A stretch of DNA of 64,000 nucleotides from Sinorhizobium fredii USDA 257 (GCF_000265205.3 NC_018000.1:124001-188000), one strand, 5' to 3'; positions 17,949-28,190 are shown, counted from the first letter of the stretch. Translations and numbers: made by a program. Notes: a model not told the origin generated them from the letters alone.

Positions 17949-18359
17949 CTCTGCACTCCCCGTTCTCGGCGTTGGGATGGCAGAATCCATCACCCTTCTC
18001 CGGAAAAGCCCCGGAGTTGCAACGCGATAACTATTTTGGTGACTAGGTCCGCCGCATGCGTCTAGTAATTGAATATTAACCTACCGGCAGGGTGACTCCG
18101 TGGCAAGAGTCGCCGGAATCGCGCCGAATCGATTTTGCGGTTTTCCCCAACTTGCTGTCGGATAGTTGCATTTTTGCAAGCCCTGCTGGGCGATTTTTTC
18201 GCATTGCGGAATCTCTCTCGCGGAAGTGGCTGCAAGCCTTGGTTTTGTTGACATGGCGCCGCGAAATGGGAATAGTGCCTGCGCCGCCGAAAGGCGGCAT
18301 TTTTGATTTTTATCGGGCTGATATGCCCGTAATGCCGACGGACGAAGGAGACGCTGACC
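17949..18359. promoter_or_regulatory. gcrA-argD divergent regulatory region with GANTC cluster and CtrA-like box
   Basis: 411 bases between two divergent starts. Four GANTC sites (CcrM methylation) lie within 37 bases at 18094-18098, 18107-18111, 18116-18120 and 18126-18130. A CtrA-like site GTAA-N7-TTAAC, one base off TTAA-N7-TTAAC, lies at 18065-18080. No gene or clear sigma70 promoter was seen in the gap. Confidence 0.6.
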
Positions 18360-19559
18360 ATGGCCGCAACAACGCCGCTCTACGACACTTATCTGCGTGC
18401 GCCGTTGCGTTTCGAGCGAGGCGAGGGCGTCTGGCTGATCGCCGAAGACGGCACGCGCTATCTCGACTTTGCAGCCGGCGTCGCGGTCAATTCGCTCGGT
18501 CATGCCCATCCCCATCTCGTCGAGGCACTCAAGGGCCAGGCCGAGAAGCTCTGGCATGTGTCGAACCTCTACGACATTCCCGGCCAGGAGAGCCTGGCGC
18601 GGCGGCTGACGGCCGTGACCTTTGCCGATCGCGTGTTCTTCACCAACTCCGGTGCCGAAGCGCTCGAATGCGCGATCAAGACGGCGCGCCGCCACCATTT
18701 CGCCAAGGGGCATCCGGAGCGCTTCCACGTCATCACCTTCGAAGGCGCTTTCCACGGCCGTACCATTGCGACGATCGCGGCCGGCGGCCAGCAGAAGTAT
18801 ATCGAGGGTTTTGGCCCGAAGGCCCCCGGTTTCTATCAGGTACCGTTCGGCGACCTTGCCGCCGTCAAGAACGCGATCAACGACGAGACGGCGGCGATCC
18901 TGATCGAGCCGATCCAGGGCGAGGGCGGCGTTCGCCTGGCCCCGAAAGAGTTCATGCAGGAGCTGCGTGCGCTATGCGACGAGTTCGGCCTGCTTTTGAT
19001 CCTCGATGAGGTCCAGTGCGGCGTCGGTCGCACCGGCAAGCTCTTCGCCCATGAATGGTCCGGCATCAAGCCGGACATCATGGCCGTTGCCAAGGGCATC
19101 GGCGGCGGTTTCCCGCTCGGCGCCTGCCTGGCGACCGAAGCGGCGGCTGCCGGCATGGTGGCCGGCACCCATGGCTCGACCTATGGCGGCAATCCGCTGG
19201 CGATGGCCGTCGGCAATGCGGTGCTTGACGTCGTCCTTGCCGAAGGCTTTCTGGAGAATGTCCGGGACGTGGCGCTCGTGTTCCGCCAGGGGCTTGCCTC
19301 GCTAAAGGACCGCTTCCCGGATGTGATCGAGGAGATCCGCGGCGACGGGCTGATGCTCGGCATCAAGGCCAAGGTGCCGTCCGCCGATGTGCTGAAGGCG
19401 ATCCGGGCCGAGAAGCTGCTCGCCGTGCCGGCTGGCGAAAACGTGCTGCGGCTGTTGCCGCCGTTGATCACCACTGCCGCCGAGGCACGAGAGGGGCTGG
19501 CGCGGCTTGAACGCGCTGCCGAAAAGGTCCGGGCCAAGAGCGGCACGGCCGCGGCTTGA
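18360..19559 (+). CDS. argD: Acetylornithine aminotransferase
   Basis: PLP enzyme of arginine biosynthesis that converts N-acetylglutamate semialdehyde to N-acetylornithine; relatives also act on succinyl-diaminopimelate semialdehyde. It has 399 residues. Class-III aminotransferase features are present: [13 protein letters not shown] near the N-terminus, [13 protein letters not shown], the Asp of [15 protein letters not shown] that contacts the pyridine N, and the Schiff-base Lys in [23 protein letters not shown] precedes the ATG. argF follows 70 bases downstream in the same direction. Confidence 0.94.
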   Translation: MAATTPLYDTYLRAPLRFERGEGVWLIAEDGTRYLDFAAGVAVNSLGHAHPHLVEALKGQAEKLWHVSNLYDIPGQESLARRLTAVTFADRVFFTNSGAEALECAIKTARRHHFAKGHPERFHVITFEGAFHGRTIATIAAGGQQKYIEGFGPKAPGFYQVPFGDLAAVKNAINDETAAILIEPIQGEGGVRLAPKEFMQELRALCDEFGLLLILDEVQCGVGRTGKLFAHEWSGIKPDIMAVAKGIGGGFPLGACLATEAAAAGMVAGTHGSTYGGNPLAMAVGNAVLDVVLAEGFLENVRDVALVFRQGLASLKDRFPDVIEEIRGDGLMLGIKAKVPSADVLKAIRAEKLLAVPAGENVLRLLPPLITTAAEAREGLARLERAAEKVRAKSGTAAA

Positions 19560-19629
19560 GATCGCGACGGGTTGAAAGCGGCGCGGATAGTATGGTCGAT
19601 TACCGGTTTATGACAGGAAATACAGCTTT

Positions 19630-20547
<918 letters not shown>

Positions 20548-20964
20548 TAGCGGTTGGGCGGAGCCTGGGTGCGGGCGCGGCTATTGAATTCGGGACGCGG
20601 CGACACAATTTAGGCGGCATGCGGGAGATGCCGGCCCTTGCGCCGGTGTTGCGAGCGCGCTTTGGCGGAGACATCGCCTCAGAGGCGTTCTCGGGCCTCG
20701 CATGTGCCTGCTGGACAAATCCGTTCACAGCGGGATCAAATGGCATAAGCGGCAGTTAGAGACGGAGTGCGTCGATCGGCGCTCTCGATGTCACGAGCAA
20801 TTCAAGACGTCATGCACCCGTTGCGCCTCTCGATAGAGATGCAACGAAGTACAGGAATGGCGAAGGGAGTACGCGGTTTTCCGCTTGCACCGCACACAAT
20901 TGGAAGTTCGATCACGACGATTTCGGGTTGCCTCGGCCGTCGTGATCCATGCAAGGAGCAAACG
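20548..20964. other. argF-hslO intergenic region
   Basis: 417 bases with no supported gene. The only structure I can point to is an inverted repeat at 20821-20844: TTGC/GCAA outer arms enclosing CTCT-CGAT-AGAG. No convincing heat-shock (RpoH) promoter was identified before hslO, although one would be expected functionally. Confidence 0.5.
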
Positions 20965-21960
20965 ATGACAGAGACAGCACCGGGACTTGGCGAGTTCGAT
21001 TTTGCCGGTGACGACCACGTCGTTCCCTTCCAGGTCGAGGGTCTCGACGTACGGGGACGGGCCGTGCAGCTCGGTCCGATGCTCGACGCGATCCTTGAGC
21101 GGCACAGCTATCCGCTGCCGGTGGCGCGGCTCGTTGCCGAAACGGTCGTGCTGACCGTTCTGCTTGGAACCTCGCTCAAGTTCGAGGGCAAGCTGATCGT
21201 CCAGACCCAGGGTGATGGGCCGGTCGACCTCGTCGTCGCCGATTTCTCCACCCCGGATCGGGTTCGCGCCTATGCGCGCTATGACGAAGAGGCGCTTGCC
21301 GCCGCCGAGAATGGCGGGCGCACGCAGCCGCACGAGTTGCTCGGCAACGGCATCCTCGCCTTTACCATCGACCAGGGCGCCCACACCCAACGCTACCAGG
21401 GCATCGTGGCGCTCGACGGCGCGACGCTGGAGGAGATCGCAGCGGTTTATTTCCGCCAATCGGAACAGATACCGACCAAGGTTCGCCTTGCCGTCGCCGA
21501 ACTGCTCGACCGGGACGAAAACGGCAAACCGCGGCATCGCTGGCGCGCCGGCGGCATGGTGGCGCAGTTCCTGCCAGAGGCTCCCGACCGCATGCGCCAG
21601 CCGGACCTACCCGGCGGCGATGGCGACGATAGCGATGCCGGCCTGCTCTTCGAGGACGACGATCTCTGGGCTGAAGCCAAGGTGATGGTCGAGACCATCG
21701 ATACCGATGAACTGACCGACCCGATGGTCGGCACGGAGCGTCTGCTGTATCGGCTGTTCCATGAGCGGGGCGTGCGCGTCTATCAGCCCCAGGCGGTCTA
21801 TGATCGCTGCAGCTGCTCGCGCGACAAGATACGCCAGGTCCTTGAGGGACTGAGCGACGAGGACATCGAGCACAGCATCGAGGACGGCCAGATCAAGGTC
21901 ACCTGCGAGTTCTGCTCCACCAACTACCGCTTCGAGGCGAGCGAAGTGCGCTCTCAGTAA
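20965..21960 (+). CDS. hslO: Redox-regulated chaperone Hsp33
   Basis: Holdase chaperone activated by oxidation and unfolding, 331 residues. The C-terminal zinc switch CxC-x(27-32)-CxxC is intact: CSC near residue 281 and CEFC about 30 residues later, ending NYRF. The N-terminal core has the family segments QTQGDGPVDL and LLGNGILAFTID. The ATG at 20965 has AAGGAG eight bases upstream; an open frame continues upstream but without an RBS. It is convergent with apaG, only 11 bases away. Confidence 0.95.
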   Translation: MTETAPGLGEFDFAGDDHVVPFQVEGLDVRGRAVQLGPMLDAILERHSYPLPVARLVAETVVLTVLLGTSLKFEGKLIVQTQGDGPVDLVVADFSTPDRVRAYARYDEEALAAAENGGRTQPHELLGNGILAFTIDQGAHTQRYQGIVALDGATLEEIAAVYFRQSEQIPTKVRLAVAELLDRDENGKPRHRWRAGGMVAQFLPEAPDRMRQPDLPGGDGDDSDAGLLFEDDDLWAEAKVMVETIDTDELTDPMVGTERLLYRLFHERGVRVYQPQAVYDRCSCSRDKIRQVLEGLSDEDIEHSIEDGQIKVTCEFCSTNYRFEASEVRSQ

Positions 21961-21971
21961 GAATTAGACCC

Positions 21972-22364
21972 TTAGTTCAAGGTACGCACCAGTCCGGGAG
22001 AATCGAGCGAGAAGGCGGGGATGGCCACGTTGAAGGTTTCTCCGTCTTCGGCCTCCATGCTGTAGTGGCCGAACATGACGCCCGACGGCGTGTCGAGCGG
22101 GCAGCCGGAAGAGTATTCGTAGGTGTCGCCCGGGTTGAGCAGCGGCTGCTCGCCGATGACGCCCGGACCGCTCACTTCGTCCACCTGGCCGTTCTCGTCG
22201 GTGATGTGCCAATAGCGGGTCATCAGCCGCACCGCTGTCCCTGAATGGTTCGAAATGACGATGCGGTAGCCCCAGACATAGCGGCTGTCATCCGGATCCG
22301 ACTGTTCTTCGAGATAGTACGGCTCCACCGTGACTTCTATGTCGCGAGTCAGTGCGCGGTACAT
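21972..22364 (-). CDS. apaG: ApaG (Co2+/Mg2+ efflux-associated) protein
   Basis: Small beta-sandwich protein of 130 residues, the usual ApaG length. Characteristic segments are [35 protein letters not shown] and the C-terminal [19 protein letters not shown]. The family has been linked genetically to cobalt/magnesium handling; its biochemical role is unsettled. ATG 22364 was preferred to ATG 22373 because the AGGA lies at a workable distance only for the former. Confidence 0.93.
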   Translation of the reverse strand: MYRALTRDIEVTVEPYYLEEQSDPDDSRYVWGYRIVISNHSGTAVRLMTRYWHITDENGQVDEVSGPGVIGEQPLLNPGDTYEYSSGCPLDTPSGVMFGHYSMEAEDGETFNVAIPAFSLDSPGLVRTLN

Positions 22365-22475
22365 GTTCGACATCCTGTTTCAAAATTGCTCGAGTATCAT
22401 ACGGCGATAAGGTTTCGTGAAGAATAACGGCAAGATTATACCGGCCGTTACGAATTTCATGCAAGGCAGGCAAAC

Positions 22476-23090
22476 ATGCTCGACGGTGCGGTGCGCAGGC
22501 ATCTCGATCCCATTCTGAACCGGCTCGGTGCGGCGCTCGCCAAGCGCGGCTTGAGCGCCGATGCGATCACGATCTGCGGCCTTTGTCTGGGACTTGCCGC
22601 GGCCGTCCTCATTGCCCGGCACGACTATCTTGCGGCCGCGGCTCTCATCCTGTTGAGCCGGCTCTGCGACGGCCTCGATGGGGCGGTGGCGCGTGCGAGC
22701 CGCAAGACCGATTTCGGTGGTTTTCTCGACATCGTCCTCGACTTCGCCTTCTATGGCGCGATCCCGCTCGCCTTCATCGTTGCCGATCCGACGGCCAACG
22801 GCCTCGCCGGCGGGCTCTTGCTCTTTTCATTCTATGTCAATGGCTCGAGCTTCCTTGCCTTCGCCGCGATCGCCGAGAAGCGGGCGCTGTCGACCGAGAT
22901 CCGCGGCGCGAAGTCGATCTATTTCACGACCGGCCTTGCGGAGGCGACCGAGACGATCGCCTTCTTTCTGGTCGCTTGCCTCTTTCCAGCCTGGTTCTCG
23001 GCGTTGGCAGTGATATTCGCCGCCCTTTGCCTTTACACCGCCCTGTCGCGGATCGTTCTTGCGCGCCTGATCTTTCGCGACGGACGATGA
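22476..23090 (+). CDS. CDP-alcohol phosphatidyltransferase family protein (canonical motif)
   Basis: Membrane enzyme of 204 residues. In contrast to the homologue at 2500-3165, this one has the complete signature: CDGLDGAVAR, then GGFLDIVLDF, giving DG-x2-AR and G-x3-D-x3-D. The acceptor alcohol cannot be read from sequence; it is smaller than typical PssA or PgsA. The ATG has AAGGCAGG upstream. It is divergent from apaG and convergent with metZ, with a shared terminator hairpin after its stop. Confidence 0.88.
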   Translation: MLDGAVRRHLDPILNRLGAALAKRGLSADAITICGLCLGLAAAVLIARHDYLAAAALILLSRLCDGLDGAVARASRKTDFGGFLDIVLDFAFYGAIPLAFIVADPTANGLAGGLLLFSFYVNGSSFLAFAAIAEKRALSTEIRGAKSIYFTTGLAEATETIAFFLVACLFPAWFSALAVIFAALCLYTALSRIVLARLIFRDGR

Positions 23091-23118
23091 AAAACCGCCC
23101 GCGTTACGAGGGCGGTTT
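23090..23118 (-). terminator. Rho-independent terminator downstream of metZ
   Basis: Nine-base stem AAACCGCCC / GGGCGGTTT. Read on the minus strand it is followed by a T run, as expected for terminating metZ, and it may also serve the convergent upstream gene. Confidence 0.85.
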
Positions 23119-23139
23119 CCACTTATGCTGCGGCGCCGC

Positions 23140-24324
23140 TCAGGCCCGAACCGACTTCAGCGCCTTGGCGAAATCCTCGACCAGATCGTCGCTGTCCTCG
23201 ATGCCGGCCGAGAAGCGCACCGTGCCGGCCGAGATCCCGAGTTCGGCGCGGGCCTCGTCGGTGAGGTTCTTGTGCGTCGTCGTTGCCGGATGCGTGATGA
23301 GGCTCTTCGAATCGCCGAGATTGTTGGAAATCCGCGAGATCTCGAGCGCGTTCTGAAGCGCGAAGGCAGCTTCCTTGCCGCCTTTCAGTTCGAAGGCGAC
23401 CAGCGTCGAGCCGCCGCTCATCTGCTTGGCGATGATGTCGGCCTGCGGATGGTCCTTGCGGCCCGGATAGATGACGCGCGCCACCTGCGGCTGCTCGGCA
23501 AGAAAGTCGGCGATGCGGCGGGCGTTGTCCGTCTGCTGCTTGACGCGCAGCGGCAGCGTTTCGATGCCCTTGAGCAGCGTCCAGGCATTGAAGGGCGACA
23601 TGGCGGGGCCGGTGTGGCGGAAATAGTCGTGCAGATTCTCGTCGATCCACGCCTTGTCGGCCAGCACGACGCCGCCGAGGCAACGGCCCTGGCCGTCGAT
23701 ATGCTTGGTGGCGGAATAGACGACGACATGGGCGCCGAGTTCCAGCGGCTTCTGGAAAAGCGGCGTGGCGAAGACATTGTCGACGACGACCTTGGCGCCG
23801 ACCTGGTTGGCGAGCTTGGCGACGCCGGCAATGTCGATCACTTCGAGTGTCGGGTTGGTCGGGCTCTCTAGGAAGAACACCTTGGTGTTCGGGCGGACCG
23901 CGTTTTCCCAGTTGGCAAGGTCGCGGCCGTCGACCAGCGTGCATTCGATCCCGTATTTCGGGGCGAGCGTTTCCACCACCCAGCGGCAGGAGCCGAAGAG
24001 GGCGCGCGCCGCGACGATGTGGTCGCCCGCCTTGACCTGGCAGAGGATCGCCGACGAGACGGCCGCCATGCCGGAGGCAGTGGCGCGCGCATCCTCGGCG
24101 CCTTCGAGCATGCACATGCGCTTCTCGAACATGTCGTTCGTCGGGCTGCCGTAGCGGGCATAGATGAAGCCGTCGGTCTCGCCCTTGAAGCGGGCTTCGG
24201 CCGCCTCCGAACTGTCATAGACAAAGCCCTGCGTCAGGAAGATTGCTTCGGAGGTCTCGCCGTGCTGCGAGCGGGTGGTCCCGCCGTGGACGAGTTGGGT
24301 TGCCGGGCGCCAGTTCTTGCTCAT
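23140..24324 (-). CDS. metZ: O-succinylhomoserine sulfhydrylase
   Basis: PLP enzyme that makes homocysteine from O-succinyl- (or O-acetyl-) homoserine and sulfide in methionine synthesis. It has 394 residues. Cys/Met-metabolism family features are RYGSPTNDMFEKR, the DNVFATP loop and the Schiff-base Lys in VYSATKHIDGQGRC. ATG 24324 begins the MSKNWRPATQ N-terminus; the upstream in-frame extension falls within the leader RNA. The leader carries a SAM-II riboswitch and a terminator hairpin, which also supports the assignment to methionine synthesis. Confidence 0.94.
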   Translation of the reverse strand: MSKNWRPATQLVHGGTTRSQHGETSEAIFLTQGFVYDSSEAAEARFKGETDGFIYARYGSPTNDMFEKRMCMLEGAEDARATASGMAAVSSAILCQVKAGDHIVAARALFGSCRWVVETLAPKYGIECTLVDGRDLANWENAVRPNTKVFFLESPTNPTLEVIDIAGVAKLANQVGAKVVVDNVFATPLFQKPLELGAHVVVYSATKHIDGQGRCLGGVVLADKAWIDENLHDYFRHTGPAMSPFNAWTLLKGIETLPLRVKQQTDNARRIADFLAEQPQVARVIYPGRKDHPQADIIAKQMSGGSTLVAFELKGGKEAAFALQNALEISRISNNLGDSKSLITHPATTTHKNLTDEARAELGISAGTVRFSAGIEDSDDLVEDFAKALKSVRA

Positions 24325-24340
24325 GCGACGATCACCTTCA

Positions 24341-24371
24341 AAAACAAAAAACCGGTCGCGAAACGACCGGT
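24341..24371 (-). terminator. Attenuator-type terminator in the metZ leader
   Basis: Stem ACCGGTCG / CGACCGGT with a 5-base loop, followed on the minus strand by TTTTTTGTTTTT. It lies between the SAM-II aptamer and the metZ start codon, so SAM-dependent premature termination is plausible. Confidence 0.85.
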
Positions 24372-24382
24372 TTGACACCCGG

Positions 24383-24436
24383 CCTTTTTAGCTACTTGTT
24401 TAACGTGGCTGCAAGCCGACCGGCCAAATCACCACG
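24383..24436 (-). promoter_or_regulatory. SAM-II riboswitch
   Basis: Read on the minus strand: stem CGTGG / CCACG enclosing TGATTTGGCCGG and GGCTTGCAG, then TTAAACAAG and the terminal TAGCTAAAAAGG that forms the pseudoknot. This matches the alphaproteobacterial SAM-II (metA/metZ leader) consensus in order and sequence. It lies 58 bases upstream of metZ. Confidence 0.93.
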
Positions 24437-24520
24437 GGATAAAGCTCCAATACTGCTTGGTCGCGCTTGCGTCAATTCCCGGAGTTTGGTTTTGTCTGGC
24501 AACTGAGAATGAGGATCGGA

Positions 24521-25618
24521 ATGGGCCGCGAAACAGGGATTTTGGCCGACCGCGCGATTGCCGCGCTGTACGCGTCGGGACGTCTGAAGAGCGAGAAGGT
24601 GCTGGATGATGATCAGATCCAGCCGGCCAGCCTCGATCTTCGCCTCGGATCCAAGGCATTTCGCGTCCGGGCGAGTTTCATGCCGGGTCCCGCCCATCTG
24701 GTCGCCGACAAGCTCGATCGCCTGAAGCTGCATGTGATCGATCTCAGCGAGGGCGCAGTGCTGGAAACCGGCTGCGTCTATATCGTGCCGCTGATGGAAA
24801 GCCTTTCACTGCCGGAGATGATGTCCGCCTCCGCCAATCCGAAGAGCTCGACCGGCCGCCTCGATATTTTCACGCGCGTCATCACCGACCGAGCCCAGGA
24901 ATTCGACAAGATCCCGGCCGGCTATAGCGGGCCGCTCTATCTCGAGATCAGCCCGCGGACTTTCCCGATTGTCGTCCGCCGCGGTTCGCGCCTTTCGCAG
25001 ATCCGTTTCCGCATCGGCCACTCCGTCCTTTCCGAACAGGAACTGCTGGGGCTGCATGAAAGCGACGTGCTCGTCGCCAGCGAGCGGCCCAACGTCTCCG
25101 GCGGCGGTATTGCACTGTCGATCGATCTCAAGGGCACCGGTCCTGAAGGCCTGATCGGCTATCGCGGCAAGCACCACACGTCGGTCGTCGACGTCGACAA
25201 GAAGGCAGAGCACGCGGTCTTCGATTTCTGGGAGCCGCTTTACAGTCGTGGCCGCGACGACCTGATCCTCGATCCGGACGAGTTCTATATCCTTGTTTCC
25301 CGTGAGGCGGTGCATGTGCCGCCGCTCTACGCCGCCGAGATGACGCCCTTCGACCCGCTCGTCGGCGAGTTCCGCGTCCACTATGCCGGCTTCTTCGATC
25401 CTGGCTTCGGCCACGCCTCGGCTGGCGGTAGCGGCAGCCGCGCCGTGCTCGAGGTTCGCAGCCACGAGGTGCCCTTCATCCTCGAACACGGACAGATCGT
25501 CGGCCGACTGATCTACGAGCATATGCTGGAGCGCCCGGAGGGGCTCTACGGCCTCGATCTCGGCTCGAACTACCAGGCGCAGGGCCTGAAGCTGTCGAAG
25601 CATTTTCGCGCCGAGTGA
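24521..25618 (+). CDS. 2'-deoxycytidine 5'-triphosphate deaminase (long form)
   Basis: Predicted dCTP deaminase supplying dUTP for thymidylate synthesis, 365 residues. This is the long, two-domain dUTPase-fold version found in alphaproteobacteria rather than the roughly 190-residue Dcd. Motifs include DDQIQPASLDLRLG at the N-terminus, NPKSSTGRLD, and EISPRTFPIVVRRGSRLSQ. ATG 24521 was chosen because GAGGA lies 5 bases upstream. It is divergent from metZ and its riboswitch leader. Confidence 0.87.
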   Translation: MGRETGILADRAIAALYASGRLKSEKVLDDDQIQPASLDLRLGSKAFRVRASFMPGPAHLVADKLDRLKLHVIDLSEGAVLETGCVYIVPLMESLSLPEMMSASANPKSSTGRLDIFTRVITDRAQEFDKIPAGYSGPLYLEISPRTFPIVVRRGSRLSQIRFRIGHSVLSEQELLGLHESDVLVASERPNVSGGGIALSIDLKGTGPEGLIGYRGKHHTSVVDVDKKAEHAVFDFWEPLYSRGRDDLILDPDEFYILVSREAVHVPPLYAAEMTPFDPLVGEFRVHYAGFFDPGFGHASAGGSGSRAVLEVRSHEVPFILEHGQIVGRLIYEHMLERPEGLYGLDLGSNYQAQGLKLSKHFRAE

Positions 25619-25654
25619 GCCTGCCGCATGTTTCCGATCAAGGAAAAAAACATG

Positions 25655-25713
25655 CAGCAATTCAAAGTGCTACAGCGACCTTTGTGCGTCTGACACGACG
25701 CACGGCGCTGTAG
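25655..25713. repeat. Sinorhizobium-type dispersed palindromic repeat, copy 2
   Basis: Outer arms CTACAGCG (25670-25677) and CGCTGTAG (25706-25713) are perfectly complementary. Inside lie GTGCGTC and GACGCAC, also perfectly complementary, giving a nested cruciform-type structure preceded by GCAGCAATTCAAAGTG. It is inverted relative to the homologous copy at 9369-9424 and may act as a transcription end for the dCTP deaminase gene. Confidence 0.85.
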
Positions 25714-25757
25714 GCGCTTGACAGATCGACGCCGTTGGGGAAATTTCCGCTTCTGAC

Positions 25758-25832
25758 GCGGGTGTAGTTCAGTGGTAGAACGCCAGCTTCCCAAGCTTGA
25801 TGTCGTCGGTTCGATCCCGATCACCCGCTCCA
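25758..25832 (+). tRNA. tRNA-Gly (anticodon CCC)
   Basis: 75-nt cloverleaf with an encoded CCA. Acceptor GCGGGTG pairs with CACCCGC. The D arm is TAGTTCAGTGGTAGAAC, the anticodon loop is TTCCCAA giving CCC, and the T arm contains GGTTCGATCCC. No duplicated 3' end was found nearby. Confidence 0.97.
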
Positions 25833-25955
25833 TTTCTCTTTGGCTCCACGAGCCCGCCGATGGCCTCCGCTGTGCGCCCGCGTGTCGAGGGCCTACCGTG
25901 GCCAGCGTCGCAACATCCCGGTAGGTTCGGTTTAGTACGGGGGCATCGGATTGCA

Positions 25956-26807
25956 ATGACGCGCGCTTACTTTCACCGTCTTTTCGGAATGCTTGCTGTC
26001 TCGGCATTGCTTGTCGCGTCCGAAGCGAGCGCTGCGCCGAAGGAGCTGCCTTTGCTGTTCGATGCGCGCGAGCGCATCGCCAAGCCCGATCTGACCGGCC
26101 TGGCGCGGCTGCGTTTCCTCACCACGGTCGATTTCCCGCCCTTCAATTTCATCGATCAGTCGGGCAAGCTTTCCGGATTCCATGTCGACCTCGCCCGGGA
26201 AATTTGCCGTGAGCTGGAGATCGAGTCGAAATGCCAGATCCAGGCGGTGACCTATCCCGAGCTGATGCCCGCCCTCGAGCAGGGGCAGGGCGAGGCGATC
26301 GTCGCCGGCGTCGCCGTGACGCCGGAACTGAGGCGACGTTTCGCCTTCTCCAGGGCCTTCATGCAAATGCCGGCACGCTTCGCCGTCAACAGGAAGGCAG
26401 GAGAGGGCATTGAGAAGCCGGCCGATCTTGTCGGCAAACCCATCGGAGCCGTGGCCGGGACGACGCATGAGGCGATGCTGAAAGCCTTTTTTCCGAAGCT
26501 CGAAGCCAAGGCCTATCCCGACCGCGAAGCCTTGCTGAACGCCTTGCGAGAGGGTGCCGTGACGGCCGTCTTCTCCGATGCCATGCAACTATCCTTCTGG
26601 GTTTCCGGCAGCGTCGCCGCGGGATGCTGCGCCCTGATGGATGGCGCCTATTTCTCGGAGCGCTTCCTGGGCGAGGGGCTGACGATCATGAACCGCACGA
26701 CCGAGCCCGCCCTGACCCAGGCGATCGACCATGCTCTGCTGGCGCTCTCGCGCAGCGGCAGGCTCGAAGAAATTTACCTGCGCTATTTCCCGAACGGCAT
26801 TTATTGA
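25956..26807 (+). CDS. Periplasmic substrate-binding protein (SBP_bac_3, amino-acid type)
   Basis: Predicted exported solute-binding protein of 283 residues. A signal peptide (about 1-28, ending ASA-APK) precedes the class-3 fold. Recognisable pieces are LTTVDFPPFNFIDQSGKLSGFHVDLAREI, here split as DFPPFNFID and GFHVDLA, and a late KPIGAVAGTTHEAM. The ATG at 25956 starts the signal peptide; the frame is open upstream into the tRNA-Gly gene but that cannot be coding. No ABC permease or ATPase genes are adjacent, so it may be an orphan binding protein or a sensor-type partner. Confidence 0.85.
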   Translation: MTRAYFHRLFGMLAVSALLVASEASAAPKELPLLFDARERIAKPDLTGLARLRFLTTVDFPPFNFIDQSGKLSGFHVDLAREICRELEIESKCQIQAVTYPELMPALEQGQGEAIVAGVAVTPELRRRFAFSRAFMQMPARFAVNRKAGEGIEKPADLVGKPIGAVAGTTHEAMLKAFFPKLEAKAYPDREALLNALREGAVTAVFSDAMQLSFWVSGSVAAGCCALMDGAYFSERFLGEGLTIMNRTTEPALTQAIDHALLALSRSGRLEEIYLRYFPNGIY

Positions 26808-26839
26808 ACGGGGAGGGGCAAGCACTTCGCTCGTTTGAT

Positions 26840-27652
26840 TTACCCACGGCGGAACGGCAGCATCAGAGACCATACGAGCTTTGTCGGTTCGCCGCGCCCA
26901 AACGCCTTCAAACCGGTCTGGATCGCCTCGTCGCCGCTCGCTGGCTGCGCCACATAGGTCGAGAATAGCCGGTCCCAGACGGAGAGGTTGAAGCCGTAGT
27001 TCGAATCCGTTTCGCCCTTTTCGACGGAATGATGGATGCGGTGCATGTCGGGGGTGACGATCATCTGCCGCAAAAGCCGGTCGACCTTCGGCGGCAGCCG
27101 CAGGTTGGCGTGGTTGAACATCGCAGCGGCATTGAGGACGATTTCGAAGATCAGAACGGAGACTGCCGGCGCGCCGAGCGTGATGATGACTGCGCTCTTC
27201 CAGGCCATCGAGAGCAGGATCTCCAGAGGGTGAAAGCGCAGCGCCGTCGTGACGTCCACGCCCGGGTCGGCGTGATGAACACGGTGAATTCGCCACAGGA
27301 CCGGCAGCTTGTGAAACACCACGTGCTCCAGCCAGACGGCGAAATCCAGCGCGACGAAGGCCAGCAGACCGGCAAGCGGCGCCGGCACGCCAAACGCGGG
27401 GAGCAGGCCATAGCCGCGCAAGTCGGTCCATAGCGCAACGCCCGTCGCCGCAGCCGGAAAGACAATGCGCAGCAGCAGCGACGAGAAGAGAAGGATCGAC
27501 AGGTTCGTGGCCCAGCGACGCGCCTTGAGGGCCTGCAGCAGCTCGGGCCGCTCGAGCCGGGGGTGCAGTAGTTCGAGCGCTGCCAGCGCGGCGAAGATCA
27601 CCGCAAAGGCACCGAGCCGCCAGACCGGTTCCGCAATCCCAAGGAAAAGCAT
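26840..27652 (-). CDS. Sterol desaturase / fatty-acid hydroxylase family protein
   Basis: Membrane di-iron enzyme of 270 residues. The His clusters of the family are present in order: EHVVFH, HRVHHAD, NHAN and HRIHHS. Hydrophobic segments flank them. Family members hydroxylate or desaturate lipids, for example carotenoids, ornithine lipids or sterols; the substrate cannot be read from sequence. It follows the TerB-like gene by 103 bases on the same strand and may or may not be in that operon. Confidence 0.88.
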   Translation of the reverse strand: MLFLGIAEPVWRLGAFAVIFAALAALELLHPRLERPELLQALKARRWATNLSILLFSSLLLRIVFPAAATGVALWTDLRGYGLLPAFGVPAPLAGLLAFVALDFAVWLEHVVFHKLPVLWRIHRVHHADPGVDVTTALRFHPLEILLSMAWKSAVIITLGAPAVSVLIFEIVLNAAAMFNHANLRLPPKVDRLLRQMIVTPDMHRIHHSVEKGETDSNYGFNLSVWDRLFSTYVAQPASGDEAIQTGLKAFGRGEPTKLVWSLMLPFRRG

Positions 27653-27755
27653 TCGTCATCCTTCACGCGGGACAACGATATGACGTTTTGACGGGAGCGG
27701 GCAAAGACACGTTGCCGTGAATGTTGCCGTGAATGAAGCCCGGCGCCGCCAGCGG

Positions 27756-28166
27756 CTACCTGCGAAAGCGCGCCAGGGCGCCGCGCTCGATTGCCGCGCA
27801 GGTGAGCTTGTCGAGGCCCAGGCGGTCGCGCAGGAGCTGCAGCAGCCGGATTTCCTCGGTGCGGATGCGTTGGTCGGCGGCGGCGATCTCGACGGCGAGC
27901 GCATAGGCTGTTTCGTAGTGCCGCTGCGGCAGCGATTCGCGGACCATTTCGAGCGTCACGTCGAGCCCCTCCGGAGCAGCAAGCTGGGCCGCGCACTCGC
28001 GACCGATATGGATCAGCCGATCCTCGTCGAAACCGTCGAAGGCCGGCAGGAAACGCACGAGCCCGCCGATGCGTGCGAATTCGTCATCGCTCATGCTCCT
28101 GTCGACGGCCGACATCATGACCATGACATAGACAAGGGCTTCGTGCTGGCTGAGGCTTGCGGACAT
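27756..28166 (-). CDS. TerB-like (tellurite resistance B) family protein
   Basis: All-helical protein of 136 residues. The TerB-fold pattern is visible with acidic metal-binding-like residues at VDRSMSDDEFA and AADQRIRTEEI, which occupy equivalent positions in two helical halves. TerB-like proteins occur in envelope stress and chemical-defence contexts. It is third in a tightly spaced minus-strand run after an S24-type regulator and an SNase-like protein (24-base gap). Confidence 0.82.
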   Translation of the reverse strand: MSASLSQHEALVYVMVMMSAVDRSMSDDEFARIGGLVRFLPAFDGFDEDRLIHIGRECAAQLAAPEGLDVTLEMVRESLPQRHYETAYALAVEIAAADQRIRTEEIRLLQLLRDRLGLDKLTCAAIERGALARFRR

Positions 28167-28190
28167 CTGCTCTCTCGGGATTGCTGGCGA

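Noticed and set aside
25797..25955. N-terminal extension of the solute-binding protein gene
   Set aside because: It would begin inside tRNA-Gly; the signal peptide starts at 25956.
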